Shown here: positions 1 to 7,082 of the stretch, piece by piece | How the letters are laid out: every line of letters begins with the position of its first letter | How positions within the stretch are numbered: the first letter of the stretch is position 1 | DNA from: a virus | Virus record (IMG/VR): IMGVR_UViG_3300008117_000417 | Location: 1-21,091 of that record | Strand: one strand, 5' to 3' | DNA: 21,091 bases | Made by a program: the position numbers and the translations under genes | Notes under the pieces: model-generated | Told to the model about the DNA's origin: nothing | Databases searched by the model: none | The model's input: the letters and a program-made list of their open reading frames with translations, nothing else

Positions 1-579
1 AGCGTCTGTTGCCAAACCTATTCTAATCAAATCTTGAGGTGTTAAAGAGAATTCTCCTATGTCAGACAAATCCACATCCATCAAGATATTTTGAATACCA
101 AGTGGAACACCCATAATCATGTAATCTCCACTCTCGTTTGTCTTTGCTGTGAACTTATAATATTTGTCGTAAATGTCCACAACAGTTGTGGCGGTTAAAG
201 CATCTATTCTTGATGGTAATGTTCCTGTGGCAGCATGTTTTGAATATGATTTCTCATATGGAAGTAGGTTATATCTATAACCATCTTCATTTCTATCATC
301 AACAGACCTATAAGGATAAATTGATGTTATGATTGGATTTGATTGGTCAACAACATCGATAGGAATAAAAACAGCAACTCGGGCATTAGGAACACCTAAT
401 CCATTATTGGCTGTAACTCTACCTACAAGAACACCGTAATCAGAGCAAGCTCTAACGTATATGTCTTCCTGTTGAAGTTTGAGAGATAAAATCTCAAGAA
501 ATTCGAACTCTTGGTCTATTTGAACGTTTATCGTCTTGTTAACACCGAGTTCGGTCCTAATCCTATACGATTGACCCAT
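1..579 (-). CDS. Partial phage structural protein with carboxypeptidase-regulatory-like fold
   Basis: The gene starts at an ATG at 577-579 and stays open to the window edge, so only the first 193 residues are visible. The protein begins MGQSYRIRTELGVNKTINVQ. Residues ~47-72 (YGVLVGRVTANNGLGVPNAR and following) and ~140-170 (KTNESGDYMIMGVPLG, then a MDVDLSD stretch) match the pattern of carboxypeptidase-regulatory-like/CNA-B beta-sandwiches: a G.V....G.gvpnA.V strand pair followed by T...G.Y....vp.G. Such domains are common in adhesins and phage tail or fibre proteins. It lies downstream of gp6, where T4-like phages keep further baseplate or fibre genes, so a virion role is likely. The exact function is unknown and the C-terminal part is missing. 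It is preceded by a tandem 20-bp repeat that may be a doubled promoter. The in-frame reading is certain; the fold is inferred from pattern. Confidence 0.75.
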   Translation of the reverse strand, partial: MGQSYRIRTELGVNKTINVQIDQEFEFLEILSLKLQQEDIYVRACSDYGVLVGRVTANNGLGVPNARVAVFIPIDVVDQSNPIITSIYPYRSVDDRNEDGYRYNLLPYEKSYSKHAATGTLPSRIDALTATTVVDIYDKYYKFTAKTNESGDYMIMGVPLGIQNILMDVDLSDIGEFSLTPQDLIRIGLATDA

Positions 580-581
580 TA

Positions 582-621
582 AGATGTTTAGTTATAAATA
601 GAGATGTTTAGTTATAAATAG
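582..621 (-). repeat. Perfect tandem duplication of a 20-bp unit carrying TATTTATAA
   Basis: Positions 582-601 and 602-621 are identical. On the minus strand each copy reads CTATTTATAACTAAACATCT. The pair ends 2 bases before the start codon of the partial structural gene. Each copy contains TATTTATAA, the core that recurs in other intergenic gaps of the window. The simplest reading is a duplicated promoter or leader element; an operator pair is an alternative. The repeat itself is certain, its role is inferred. Confidence 0.9.
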
Positions 622-686
622 TTAATGTGAATTTTTTTGGGAACACACATTAGAATTATAACTTAATAATAAAATAAATAAACCTG

Positions 687-2525
687 TTAAGATAATGTTA
701 CTGTTTGGAAGTTCTTAACTGATACTCTGATATCTTTGTTAGGGTATCTTATTTGATATACCTGATTTGGTTGTGCGAAAATTGTATCATCGACAGGACC
801 AATTGCCCTTGTTTCAGGGTTAGAATATACCATTGATGTTTCAGCAGATGAATACTGTCCTCCAACCTCATTAAACACATCAACACTTGTAACAGTCAAT
901 ACTCCATTTGAATTTTGTATTATACTCTTCAGCTCTGATAGATATACGTTCTGACCAAGTTGTCTTGTCTGTGGGTTAAAGTAAGATGAGACTTTATCGA
1001 TTACGTCAGAAATAACTTGTCCTGAGTTTTGTGCGGAGTCTAAAACAATTGAAACATCCACACTCAAATCAATAACTTCAGCACTTAAGATTGAAATATA
1101 ATCATTCATCATTCTATAGTTAGAAAGATAGTTTGCTATGTTTTGTCTCAAAGTATTCGAGACAATACTCGTTAACTTACCTGATGTATCATATGATAAT
1201 ATTTGAATCAAAATTTTATTATCGTTTTCAGTGATTGATACCTTAGCAGGAGCACCGTATTGTGATGGCATGTTTCTCAATATTGACTCATAGTCTTGAA
1301 CTGTTACCGCTCTTTTCTGTGCCGCGAAGTTAAAAGAGACGTAGTTTCTAATTTCTTCTAAAGAAGGAACACCTGCACCACCGATAGCCGCTGTAACGTT
1401 ATTACATCTTAAAGAGTTTACCACCGCAGAGTTTGTATTCTCTGAAGGTCCATTAACAAAGAAAGTTACTGTTCCAACTTGGTTGATAATGTTAGTTCCT
1501 AAGTTTGTCGCTAAACCACCACCAACTCTATATTGAACGAACAGTGTTGAGTTAGGTGTCAACGCAGAACCTAATGAAAGGTTATTTGAATATTTTTGTA
1601 AGTCCAATGTTGCACCAACTGTTGTGAATTGGTCTAAAGCATCTTGTGCTGTGTTCGTTCCTCCACCAAAAGTCATTTTCTTAAATCCTTCAGGTGTAAA
1701 TTCTGTTATAAATCTATTCTGAGTTTGAATATATCTACCAACTTTAATACCTGGTTGGTCTGATACTTTTGTTGGGTCTTCAACAAATACTCTATCTTCC
1801 GCTAAAGCATCTACTTCATACCATCTGTTCTCTAATCCTAAGAATTCAGCGGTTGTTGGAACGTTGGTATATTGTGTTCCGTTTTTCAACAACACACTTG
1901 TGATACCTAATACGTTCTTTTCAGGTAAGAATAATTCAAAGAAAGGTTTTACATCGTTTGGTGTAATAACTCTTTTGAATACTTTTGTAATACCATTAAC
2001 AACAACTTCTCTTTTTGTTATTGTGTAGTTGATAAGAACTCCGTTGGCATTAAAGTTTGGTATTTTAAGTCTATTAGGAAATCCCTCTGAGTTGTAAGGT
2101 GATGCAAAATCAATATCGTTTACATTTTCAAAAACGATACCCGCACCAATAACCTGAGAACCTCTTAATAATGTTCCCAAATATCTCTCATCTTCTTTAT
2201 CACCAAACGCTGGAACTGTAATTGAGAAATCAACCAAAGCAACGGATGGTCTTTGTCCCGGTATTTTTAAACCATAGGTTCTGGCGATGTTATAGATTGA
2301 TGATTTTTGTTGTGCATATTGAAGAACAGTTTCTTGGATACTTCTATCAATCTGGTAGTTAAGGTTATCCGCAATCGCCGCATTCAAATCAATGAAAACC
2401 GAGAATACTGAGGCGTCATTAAAATCTTGAATTAATTCAGGATAATACGTTCTTACGTAATTGAGAAGTTCGGTTCTTACTGCCTGATAATCTCTTGTAG
2501 TATATGATATTTTACGGTTTGCCAT
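687..2525 (-). CDS. gp6: Baseplate wedge protein gp6 (baseplate J-like)
   Basis: This 612-aa protein is close to the ~660 aa of T4 gp6, which forms the wedge ring that joins baseplate wedges and changes shape on sheath contraction. The N-terminal ~95 residues (SYTTRDYQAVRTELLNYVRT, then FNDASVFSVFIDLNAAIADNL) are the helical start typical of gp6/baseplate J-like proteins. A GSQVIGAGIVFEN segment lies near residues 121-133. The stretch at ~385-430 (SLEEIRNYVSFNFAAQKRAV, then TVQDYESILRN) is the characteristic J-family 'A..R.vt..DY..l' segment. It starts at ATG 2523-2525, 5 bases after the gp25 stop codon, so the two are almost certainly co-transcribed and probably coupled. The gp25-gp6 order is the same as in other contractile tails. 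No Shine-Dalgarno is visible; the upstream sequence is ATTTAACATAG. Confidence 0.93.
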   Translation of the reverse strand: MANRKISYTTRDYQAVRTELLNYVRTYYPELIQDFNDASVFSVFIDLNAAIADNLNYQIDRSIQETVLQYAQQKSSIYNIARTYGLKIPGQRPSVALVDFSITVPAFGDKEDERYLGTLLRGSQVIGAGIVFENVNDIDFASPYNSEGFPNRLKIPNFNANGVLINYTITKREVVVNGITKVFKRVITPNDVKPFFELFLPEKNVLGITSVLLKNGTQYTNVPTTAEFLGLENRWYEVDALAEDRVFVEDPTKVSDQPGIKVGRYIQTQNRFITEFTPEGFKKMTFGGGTNTAQDALDQFTTVGATLDLQKYSNNLSLGSALTPNSTLFVQYRVGGGLATNLGTNIINQVGTVTFFVNGPSENTNSAVVNSLRCNNVTAAIGGAGVPSLEEIRNYVSFNFAAQKRAVTVQDYESILRNMPSQYGAPAKVSITENDNKILIQILSYDTSGKLTSIVSNTLRQNIANYLSNYRMMNDYISILSAEVIDLSVDVSIVLDSAQNSGQVISDVIDKVSSYFNPQTRQLGQNVYLSELKSIIQNSNGVLTVTSVDVFNEVGGQYSSAETSMVYSNPETRAIGPVDDTIFAQPNQVYQIRYPNKDIRVSVKNFQTVTLS

Positions 2526-2530
2526 CTATG

Positions 2531-3004
2531 TTAAATATTGATAATTATAAAATCACTCTCACTAAATGTTTGTGAATTTGTTGCATAATCTATTTTGATT
2601 TTTGCAGTGTAATCTGCAGTTCCCTTACCGGGTAATCTATAAATGTCATACATTTTAGCATCACCAACTGTTACAGTATTTGTTTGAGTATCTGATTCAT
2701 TTGCTGGGTCAGCAGGTTCTATGGTTATTTTATTAACTAATAGATTTGGCATGTATCTTTGGATAGAATCCCTAATGTCAGCCTCAATAGCACTAAACGT
2801 TAATCCGTCAAAGGGTTCGAATACAAATTCATAAAGTCTTGTTCCAAAATCAGGAAGATAATATCTTGAACCTTTTCTTGTTAACAATAAATGAATTAAG
2901 TCAGCCCTAATTTCTTGTCTTTGAAATTCGGTTAGTTGTAAATAGTCCCCTCTCGTAGAATCCTGAAATGGGAAATTCAATCCATATGTAACTCCATCTG
3001 CCAT
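2531..3004 (-). CDS. gp25: Baseplate wedge protein gp25 (GPW/gp25 family)
   Basis: This 157-aa protein belongs to the gp25-like baseplate wedge family (T4 gp25 is about 132 aa). That family seeds sheath assembly in phages and is conserved in type VI secretion (TssE). Residues 31-64 hold the core signature: a helix EIRADLIHLLLTRKGSRYYL followed by PDFGTRLYEFVFEP, matching the family's 'L.t..Ger...P.fG..l...vFep'. The C-terminal beta-rich part (TADYTAKIKIDY) fits as well. It starts at ATG 3002-3004, 20 bases after the DUF5522 stop. A TATATTTAT element lies only a few bases before the ATG, so part of the transcription may start very close to, or upstream of, this gene. No Shine-Dalgarno is visible. 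Confidence 0.93.
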   Translation of the reverse strand: MADGVTYGLNFPFQDSTRGDYLQLTEFQRQEIRADLIHLLLTRKGSRYYLPDFGTRLYEFVFEPFDGLTFSAIEADIRDSIQRYMPNLLVNKITIEPADPANESDTQTNTVTVGDAKMYDIYRLPGKGTADYTAKIKIDYATNSQTFSESDFIIINI

Positions 3005-3008
3005 ATGT

Positions 3009-3018
3009 GATAAATATA
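3009..3018 (-). promoter_or_regulatory. Candidate promoter element TATATTTATC before gp25
   Basis: The minus strand reads TATATTTATC, ending 4 bases before the gp25 start codon. The same core precedes nrdJ, gp32, the 74-aa gene and the partial structural gene. It resembles the Bacteroidota -7 box TAnnTTTG except for the last base. At this distance a transcript starting just downstream would be nearly leaderless, so this copy is the least certain of the set. Confidence 0.3.
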
Positions 3019-3024
3019 CTTGGA

Positions 3025-3213
3025 TTATTTTTTTCTTAAATAGATATTACCCTTTTGAGCCTTTGGTTCAAAAGGACAATGTCTACAACCATTACCACAA
3101 CAATATCCTCTTTCTATATGATATTCCTCTGTAAAAACTTTTCTTCCGTTTTCCTCATAAAAATGAGAAGGGAGAAGTTTTGGCTTCTCCCTTTTTATAT
3201 TTTGTGTTTCCAT
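3025..3213 (-). CDS. DUF5522 small cysteine-rich protein
   Basis: I take the start at ATG 3211-3213, one base after the nrdJ stop codon (TAA G ATG). This gives 62 aa; a longer 78-aa reading from 3261 would overlap the end of nrdJ and adds nothing family-like. The signature is YEENGRKVFTEEYHIERGYC followed by CGNGCRHCPF, which I recognise as DUF5522: a conserved aromatic/Glu N-terminal part, then H..RGYCC..GCRHCP with four clustered cysteines. The family is known from Bacteroidota and other bacteria and its function is not established. The clustered cysteines suggest metal binding or redox chemistry, which is inference. Direct abutment to nrdJ suggests translational coupling and possibly a role near nucleotide reduction. 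A strong hairpin lies inside the 5' part of the gene. Confidence 0.85.
   Translation of the reverse strand: METQNIKREKPKLLPSHFYEENGRKVFTEEYHIERGYCCGNGCRHCPFEPKAQKGNIYLRKK
3168..3193. other. Perfect 10-bp stem-loop inside the DUF5522 gene
   Basis: AAGGGAGAAG at 3168-3177 pairs exactly with CTTCTCCCTT at 3184-3193 across a 6-base loop. On the plus strand a run of T follows directly (TTTTTAT), the form of a rho-independent terminator in that direction. On the coding (minus) strand the stem is followed by CTCATTTTTATG, so the T run is offset by four bases and termination would be weaker. In the sense direction it may attenuate read-through from nrdJ or protect the 3' end of the nrdJ mRNA. In the plus direction it could stop antisense transcripts. 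The structure is clear; the function is not. Confidence 0.6.
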
Positions 3214-3214
3214 C

Positions 3215-5077
3215 TTATACCAATGTAATCTCACAAGCTCCTCCAGCACAAGCCGCTTCACCTCTCAAATCAGTATCATCATCCATTTCAATAATTTTAG
3301 ATAAGTCAACATCTTTGAGTGTTTCCATAAGTTCTTCATACTTTTCTTTTGTGCAATCTTCAAATGGTGCTTGGATATACGTTCCTCCATCGTATGGAAG
3401 AACTGATAGTCCATTATAAGCTTCTCTGTTATCCCACATCCACTCACCAACCGCTGGCCACTCATGTTCTCTTATTGAAATAGTTGCCGATACGTTGTGT
3501 GCGTTGTTTCCATTTCTGTGTCCGGGTTTAATCCACTCTTGTTGAACTTTCTTCACTCTCTCTAATAATTGAATTGGTGATTCGTTTCTTAAGATTGACC
3601 CCTCAGGTGCTTTTTGTGGAATTCCGATAACCGCTGTGTCATGTGGTCTGAAGTATTCGTCTTCAACTAATTCAGGGTGATGAGTCTTTAAGTGTGAATA
3701 AATTGCTTCGTTCTTTCCAACTCTAACTCTTCTGATATAATAATCATTATGCCAAGCGTGGATACCTGAAGATGTTCCTAAAGTTAAAGATGTTGTTCCC
3801 GCAGGTTTAACTGTTGTTGTTCTTGCCGAAGGATTAATTTTTATTAACTCAGCAACTCTTTTATTTTCTTCTTTGACTACCTTAGCAGCAGATTTCATAT
3901 TCAAACCTAAAACCGCACCTGAACCGATACCTGTCATTGAAATTCCAATCAACGCATCTTTTTCAGTTGTTCTTTGCCAAATTGGTCTTAAGTAATGGAA
4001 GTCAGTATAACCTGCCTGTAATGTTCCGATAAAAGAAGCCGCTCTAACTCTATCTTCATAATCTTCTTGAGATACAACGTTAGATACGTTAACCTCTGTA
4101 AGGTTACAGAATTGGAATGGTCTCAATGCAATTTCACAACAAGGGTTTGTCCCCCAATCTTTATCGTTTGATAAGTAGATACCAGGTTCACCCGCTCCAC
4201 TTGCTTCAATTCTTTTCCAAAGGTCCATAAAATAATCCTTTGTGATTTTGTGTCTCATTAAAACAGCTGAGTTATTAGCTCTACCTCTTTGTGGATTTGT
4301 TTCCCACCATGCTCCACTCTTACAACCAATCATTTCTTCGTCAGTTGCCGAGAACAAAGAGATAAGTGCCGCTCTTCTGATACCACCTGCCAACACTGCG
4401 TCTGCAATATGACAAACCATATCATGAACTTCAATTGGTCTTAGTTTGTCACCATTTTCTTTAGAATCAAGAATACCTTCCAATTTGATAAGACATTCTT
4501 TAAGTGGTTGAGCACCTGGTGCTTTACCCCCTGAAGTAACAAGTCTTGCTCCTTTAGGTCTGATGTCTGAAAAATCAAATTCAATCTTTGAACCACCGAA
4601 GAAATATGATTTAACCAACACTTTAACTGCGTCAGCCCATCCTTCGATTGAGTCTGCAACCAACCATCTTCTTCCTCTTTCTTTATTTGGTTTTCTAATT
4701 TCAGGTAGAACATCAACGTGATGTTTCTGAACTGAATAACCTACACCTGTTCCACCCAAAAGTAAGAACATGATTTCAGAGAATACTCTCCAATCATCAA
4801 TCGGTGCAAAGGCACAATTGTAAATTCTGTTAGGTGAAATTTCAATTGGTTTACCCGCGAACTGCATTGACCTCATTGAAGGTAATACTTGCTTTCTGTA
4901 AACATACATGTAATTCTCTCTAATCTCTTTTTCGATTTCTGGATACTGCTTAATGTGCATCTCCATGTTTCTTGTGACAAGTTCTTGCCATGTCTCTCTT
5001 CTCTTTAGTTCTGGAATATACTTAGCGTATTTCATATACACTGTAATTTCCGATAAAATCCTGTTTGAAATGTCCAT
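3215..5077 (-). CDS. nrdJ: Adenosylcobalamin-dependent class II ribonucleotide reductase, monomeric type
   Basis: This 620-aa enzyme reduces ribonucleotides to deoxyribonucleotides using a B12-generated thiyl radical. The residues match the Lactobacillus leichmannii RTPR pattern. Cys88 (RIYNCAF) corresponds to C119 and pairs with Cys324 (QFCNL, C419). N311-P-C313-C-E315 corresponds to N406/C408/E410, with C313 as the radical cysteine. The C-terminal Cys610/Cys615 (CAGGAC) corresponds to the C731/C736 shuttle pair. Other family segments are visible: LLLGGTGVGYSVQ (105-117), ADAVLAGGIRRAALIS and KPAGTTSLTLGTSSG. No N-terminal ATP cone is evident. The protein is about 120 residues shorter than RTPR, with 64 of them missing between the first and second active-site cysteines, the interval that holds RTPR's dimer-mimicking insertion. 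It starts at ATG 5075-5077 after a 131-base gap containing a stem-loop and a candidate promoter. DUF5522 follows at once. Confidence 0.95.
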   Translation of the reverse strand: MDISNRILSEITVYMKYAKYIPELKRRETWQELVTRNMEMHIKQYPEIEKEIRENYMYVYRKQVLPSMRSMQFAGKPIEISPNRIYNCAFAPIDDWRVFSEIMFLLLGGTGVGYSVQKHHVDVLPEIRKPNKERGRRWLVADSIEGWADAVKVLVKSYFFGGSKIEFDFSDIRPKGARLVTSGGKAPGAQPLKECLIKLEGILDSKENGDKLRPIEVHDMVCHIADAVLAGGIRRAALISLFSATDEEMIGCKSGAWWETNPQRGRANNSAVLMRHKITKDYFMDLWKRIEASGAGEPGIYLSNDKDWGTNPCCEIALRPFQFCNLTEVNVSNVVSQEDYEDRVRAASFIGTLQAGYTDFHYLRPIWQRTTEKDALIGISMTGIGSGAVLGLNMKSAAKVVKEENKRVAELIKINPSARTTTVKPAGTTSLTLGTSSGIHAWHNDYYIRRVRVGKNEAIYSHLKTHHPELVEDEYFRPHDTAVIGIPQKAPEGSILRNESPIQLLERVKKVQQEWIKPGHRNGNNAHNVSATISIREHEWPAVGEWMWDNREAYNGLSVLPYDGGTYIQAPFEDCTKEKYEELMETLKDVDLSKIIEMDDDTDLRGEAACAGGACEITLV

Positions 5078-5126
5078 TGTTAAAATTTTAAATGTGTTTT
5101 TTTATCAAAAAATCGTTGATTTTAAA

Positions 5127-5136
5127 GATAAATATA
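5127..5136 (-). promoter_or_regulatory. Candidate promoter element TATATTTATC before nrdJ
   Basis: The minus strand reads TATATTTATC here, about 49 bases before the nrdJ start codon, in a 131-base gap. It begins at the 3' end of the stem-loop at 5136-5158, so a terminator and a new start point would lie back to back. It has the same core as the elements before gp32 and the 74-aa gene. No clear TTTG upstream box is seen. Confidence 0.4.
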
Positions 5137-5158
5137 TGGTCGGCACATAACCGACCAT
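5136..5158 (-). terminator. Stem-loop between the gp41 helicase and nrdJ, possible terminator
   Basis: On the minus strand ATGGTCGG pairs with CCGACCAT (8 bp) around the loop TTATGTG. It follows the helicase stop codon by about 50 bases. The sequence after the stem is ATATTTATCTTT rather than a pure T run, so intrinsic termination would be moderate. The same bases overlap the candidate nrdJ promoter. An operator-like inverted repeat is an alternative. Confidence 0.5.
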
Positions 5159-5208
5159 TAGTTTCAATAAAAAAAAATAAGTTTTTTTCAAAAAAAGTAG
5201 ATATTTAA

Positions 5209-6591
5209 TTAAGTTGTTTTTTGCTGTGCTTCTCTTTCTTTTCTTTTCTCGAGAAGCTCCTTAACTCTATCTCTTTTTCTTTCTTCTTGTTGTTCTTCGA
5301 AACCTAAGAAAGTTACTGATGATTCAGTATCAATCTCCAATAATTCATTATTGAATTTACAGTTTTCGAAAACAACACCATCCTTACCCAAACGGGATTT
5401 GGTGATTGCAATTGTTGCCAAATTCATCTCCTTTTGTTGAAGTGTCTTTGCAACAGTGATGATTACGTGACCAACCTGAGCCTTTTTAATTGAGCCACCC
5501 ATTTGGTCAGTCGTAACAACTTCGGACGAAATTGAAGACCTATTACCTTGTGTAGCGGTCCATCCAACAAGATTCAATTCGTGACACATGGCTTCGAACC
5601 CTCTCATTACAGAACCTTCGGCTTTCCACTCATCTTTTGCACTCGATTCAGGAAGAACACAATCAATATAATCCAATAGAATCAAATCAATCTTTGTCCC
5701 ATCAGCAATCATTTTTCTGACTTGGTTCTTAATTTGATTCATAGTCATAGTATCTGAAGCAAGTTTCTTGAGAACCAATTTGTTTTTCATTGTCTCTTGA
5801 ATCTCAGTAATCTTAGACATTACCTCTTCTTTGTGATTAGCTAGATTATCAGGTTCAATACCAGTCCATATTGTGAAGTGTTTCCTTTGAACAATCTTTG
5901 GGTTGTCTTCGAAGAATATCTGAAGAACATTATAACCCAAATTAAATGCGGTGTTTGCAATCTTGGTAAGTATCGTTGTCTTACCCACACCTGTCGGTGC
6001 CAAGATAACTCCAATCTCACCTTTCGCCAAACCTCCTTTGAGAAGTTTGTCAATTCCAACAATACCCATAGGTATTGGATGACGATAATCTTCTTCTAAT
6101 ACAGTATCAAGACCTGTAAAAATATCTGAAGTCCCCTTGTCTGTCTGACCAACCTGAAGAGCATCTCTCACCAAACCTTCAACCTTATCATAAGATTCAA
6201 AGTCACCTTCGGTGATAATCTTCTGTGCTCTGTCCATAGCTTTCTGAAGTTCTTGTTGTTTACAAAACTTCAAAGCCTTTTCCTGAACAAACACAGTCCC
6301 TTCAAACGGAGCTTCTTTTACTTGTTTGATTGTGTCCAACACAATCTTTGCTACAAGTTCTTGTGATACCTCAGATTTTACAATCTGTTCTAATGTATCG
6401 AAGTTGGGGGTAGACTCATATTTTGAGAAGTATTCCTTAATCATCTGGATGATGATTTTGAAATACTTGTTATCGAAATACGAAGATTCAATTACATCCA
6501 TGATAGACGATGAAAAGTCCTTATCTTCTATAATTTGGTTTAATAACTGTAACTGAAACTGATTGCCTAAATAATCGAAATTTTTATTCAT
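5209..6591 (-). CDS. gp41: Replicative DNA helicase, gp41/DnaB type
   Basis: This 460-aa protein matches the length of T4 gp41 (475 aa), the hexameric 5'-3' helicase that unwinds DNA at the fork and works with primase. The N-terminal ~150 residues are helical, as in DnaB-type collars. The RecA-like motor then follows: Walker A APTGVGKTT at 198-206, a DnaB-like IFFEDN at 225-230 in the position of the catalytic Glu, Walker B IDLILLDYID at 301-310, a TQGNR sensor at 347-351, and KSRLGKDG at 398-405 in the position of the arginine finger. The first Walker A residue is Ala instead of Gly, which gp41/DnaB proteins tolerate. The C-terminal tail (from ~434) is a highly charged Glu/Lys/Arg helix. It starts at ATG 6589-6591, 34 bases after the 150-aa gene, and is the last gene of the replication run. 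No Shine-Dalgarno at usable distance. Confidence 0.93.
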   Translation of the reverse strand: MNKNFDYLGNQFQLQLLNQIIEDKDFSSSIMDVIESSYFDNKYFKIIIQMIKEYFSKYESTPNFDTLEQIVKSEVSQELVAKIVLDTIKQVKEAPFEGTVFVQEKALKFCKQQELQKAMDRAQKIITEGDFESYDKVEGLVRDALQVGQTDKGTSDIFTGLDTVLEEDYRHPIPMGIVGIDKLLKGGLAKGEIGVILAPTGVGKTTILTKIANTAFNLGYNVLQIFFEDNPKIVQRKHFTIWTGIEPDNLANHKEEVMSKITEIQETMKNKLVLKKLASDTMTMNQIKNQVRKMIADGTKIDLILLDYIDCVLPESSAKDEWKAEGSVMRGFEAMCHELNLVGWTATQGNRSSISSEVVTTDQMGGSIKKAQVGHVIITVAKTLQQKEMNLATIAITKSRLGKDGVVFENCKFNNELLEIDTESSVTFLGFEEQQEERKRDRVKELLEKRKEREAQQKTT

Positions 6592-6625
6592 AAATTGAAA
6601 CTTACCCCTCTATATTATTAAATAC

Positions 6626-7078
6626 TTACTTACTCAAATCAAATTCCAAATATTGGTAACTTAATTCAGGATTTGAAAAAATGTCAGTCAATTCACGAAG
6701 GACATCTTTCAAAAATGGTCTTACGTCAACCGTATAACGAACTTTTGGTGGAAACTTTTTTCCGTCAAAAATTCTCTGACAAATTGTCTGTTCCCCAACC
6801 TTAACATAAATGTTAAAAATCTCAGGACCTTCAGTAAATGAAGTCTCCATAATCTTTGGGTCGTGAATGATAGACTCTTTGTTATCCATCATGTAGACAA
6901 CAGTCTTCATTTTAAGATAATACTCAAGGTCTTCTCTCAGTCCTCTAATGTATTCATAAAACTCCACAGAGTTTTTTGCCTTAGGGTTATACCCTCTTAC
7001 ATTAAAGAATCTTTGGACAACAATGTTGTCATTCAAGGTTAGCAAAAATTCCATTTTCGTGCTGTCTTGTTCTTTCAT
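6626..7078 (-). CDS. Hypothetical protein between RNase H and helicase
   Basis: I do not recognise this 150-aa protein. It starts at ATG 7076-7078, 4 bases after the RNase H stop codon, so it is firmly part of the replication operon. The sequence has alternating strands and helices: N-terminal MEFLLTLNDNIVVQRFFNVR, a charged helix FYEYIRGLREDLEYYLKM (~residues 40-57), then FNIYVKVGEQTICQRIFDG and a C-terminal helix RPFLKDVLRELTDIF. Two 'IVVQRFFNV / TICQRIFDG' strands look like an internal repeat of a small beta element. No signal peptide, membrane segment or catalytic motif is visible. Its position next to the helicase gene allows a helicase-loader or regulatory role analogous to T4 gp59, but nothing in the sequence shows this. 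Confidence 0.85.
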   Translation of the reverse strand: MKEQDSTKMEFLLTLNDNIVVQRFFNVRGYNPKAKNSVEFYEYIRGLREDLEYYLKMKTVVYMMDNKESIIHDPKIMETSFTEGPEIFNIYVKVGEQTICQRIFDGKKFPPKVRYTVDVRPFLKDVLRELTDIFSNPELSYQYLEFDLSK

Positions 7079-7082
7079 AGTT

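Noticed and set aside
623-652. Inverted repeat TAATGTG...CACATTA after gp6 as a terminator
   Set aside because: Only 7 AT-rich pairs with a 16-base loop and no following T run; too weak to call.
3214-3261. Longer 78-aa start for the DUF5522 gene
   Set aside because: It would overlap the end of nrdJ, and the DUF5522 similarity begins after the ATG at 3213, which directly follows the nrdJ stop.
4441-4716. Minus-strand 91-aa ORF inside nrdJ
   Set aside because: It is a shifted frame within a gene whose catalytic residues are all present in the main frame; no sign of a frameshift.
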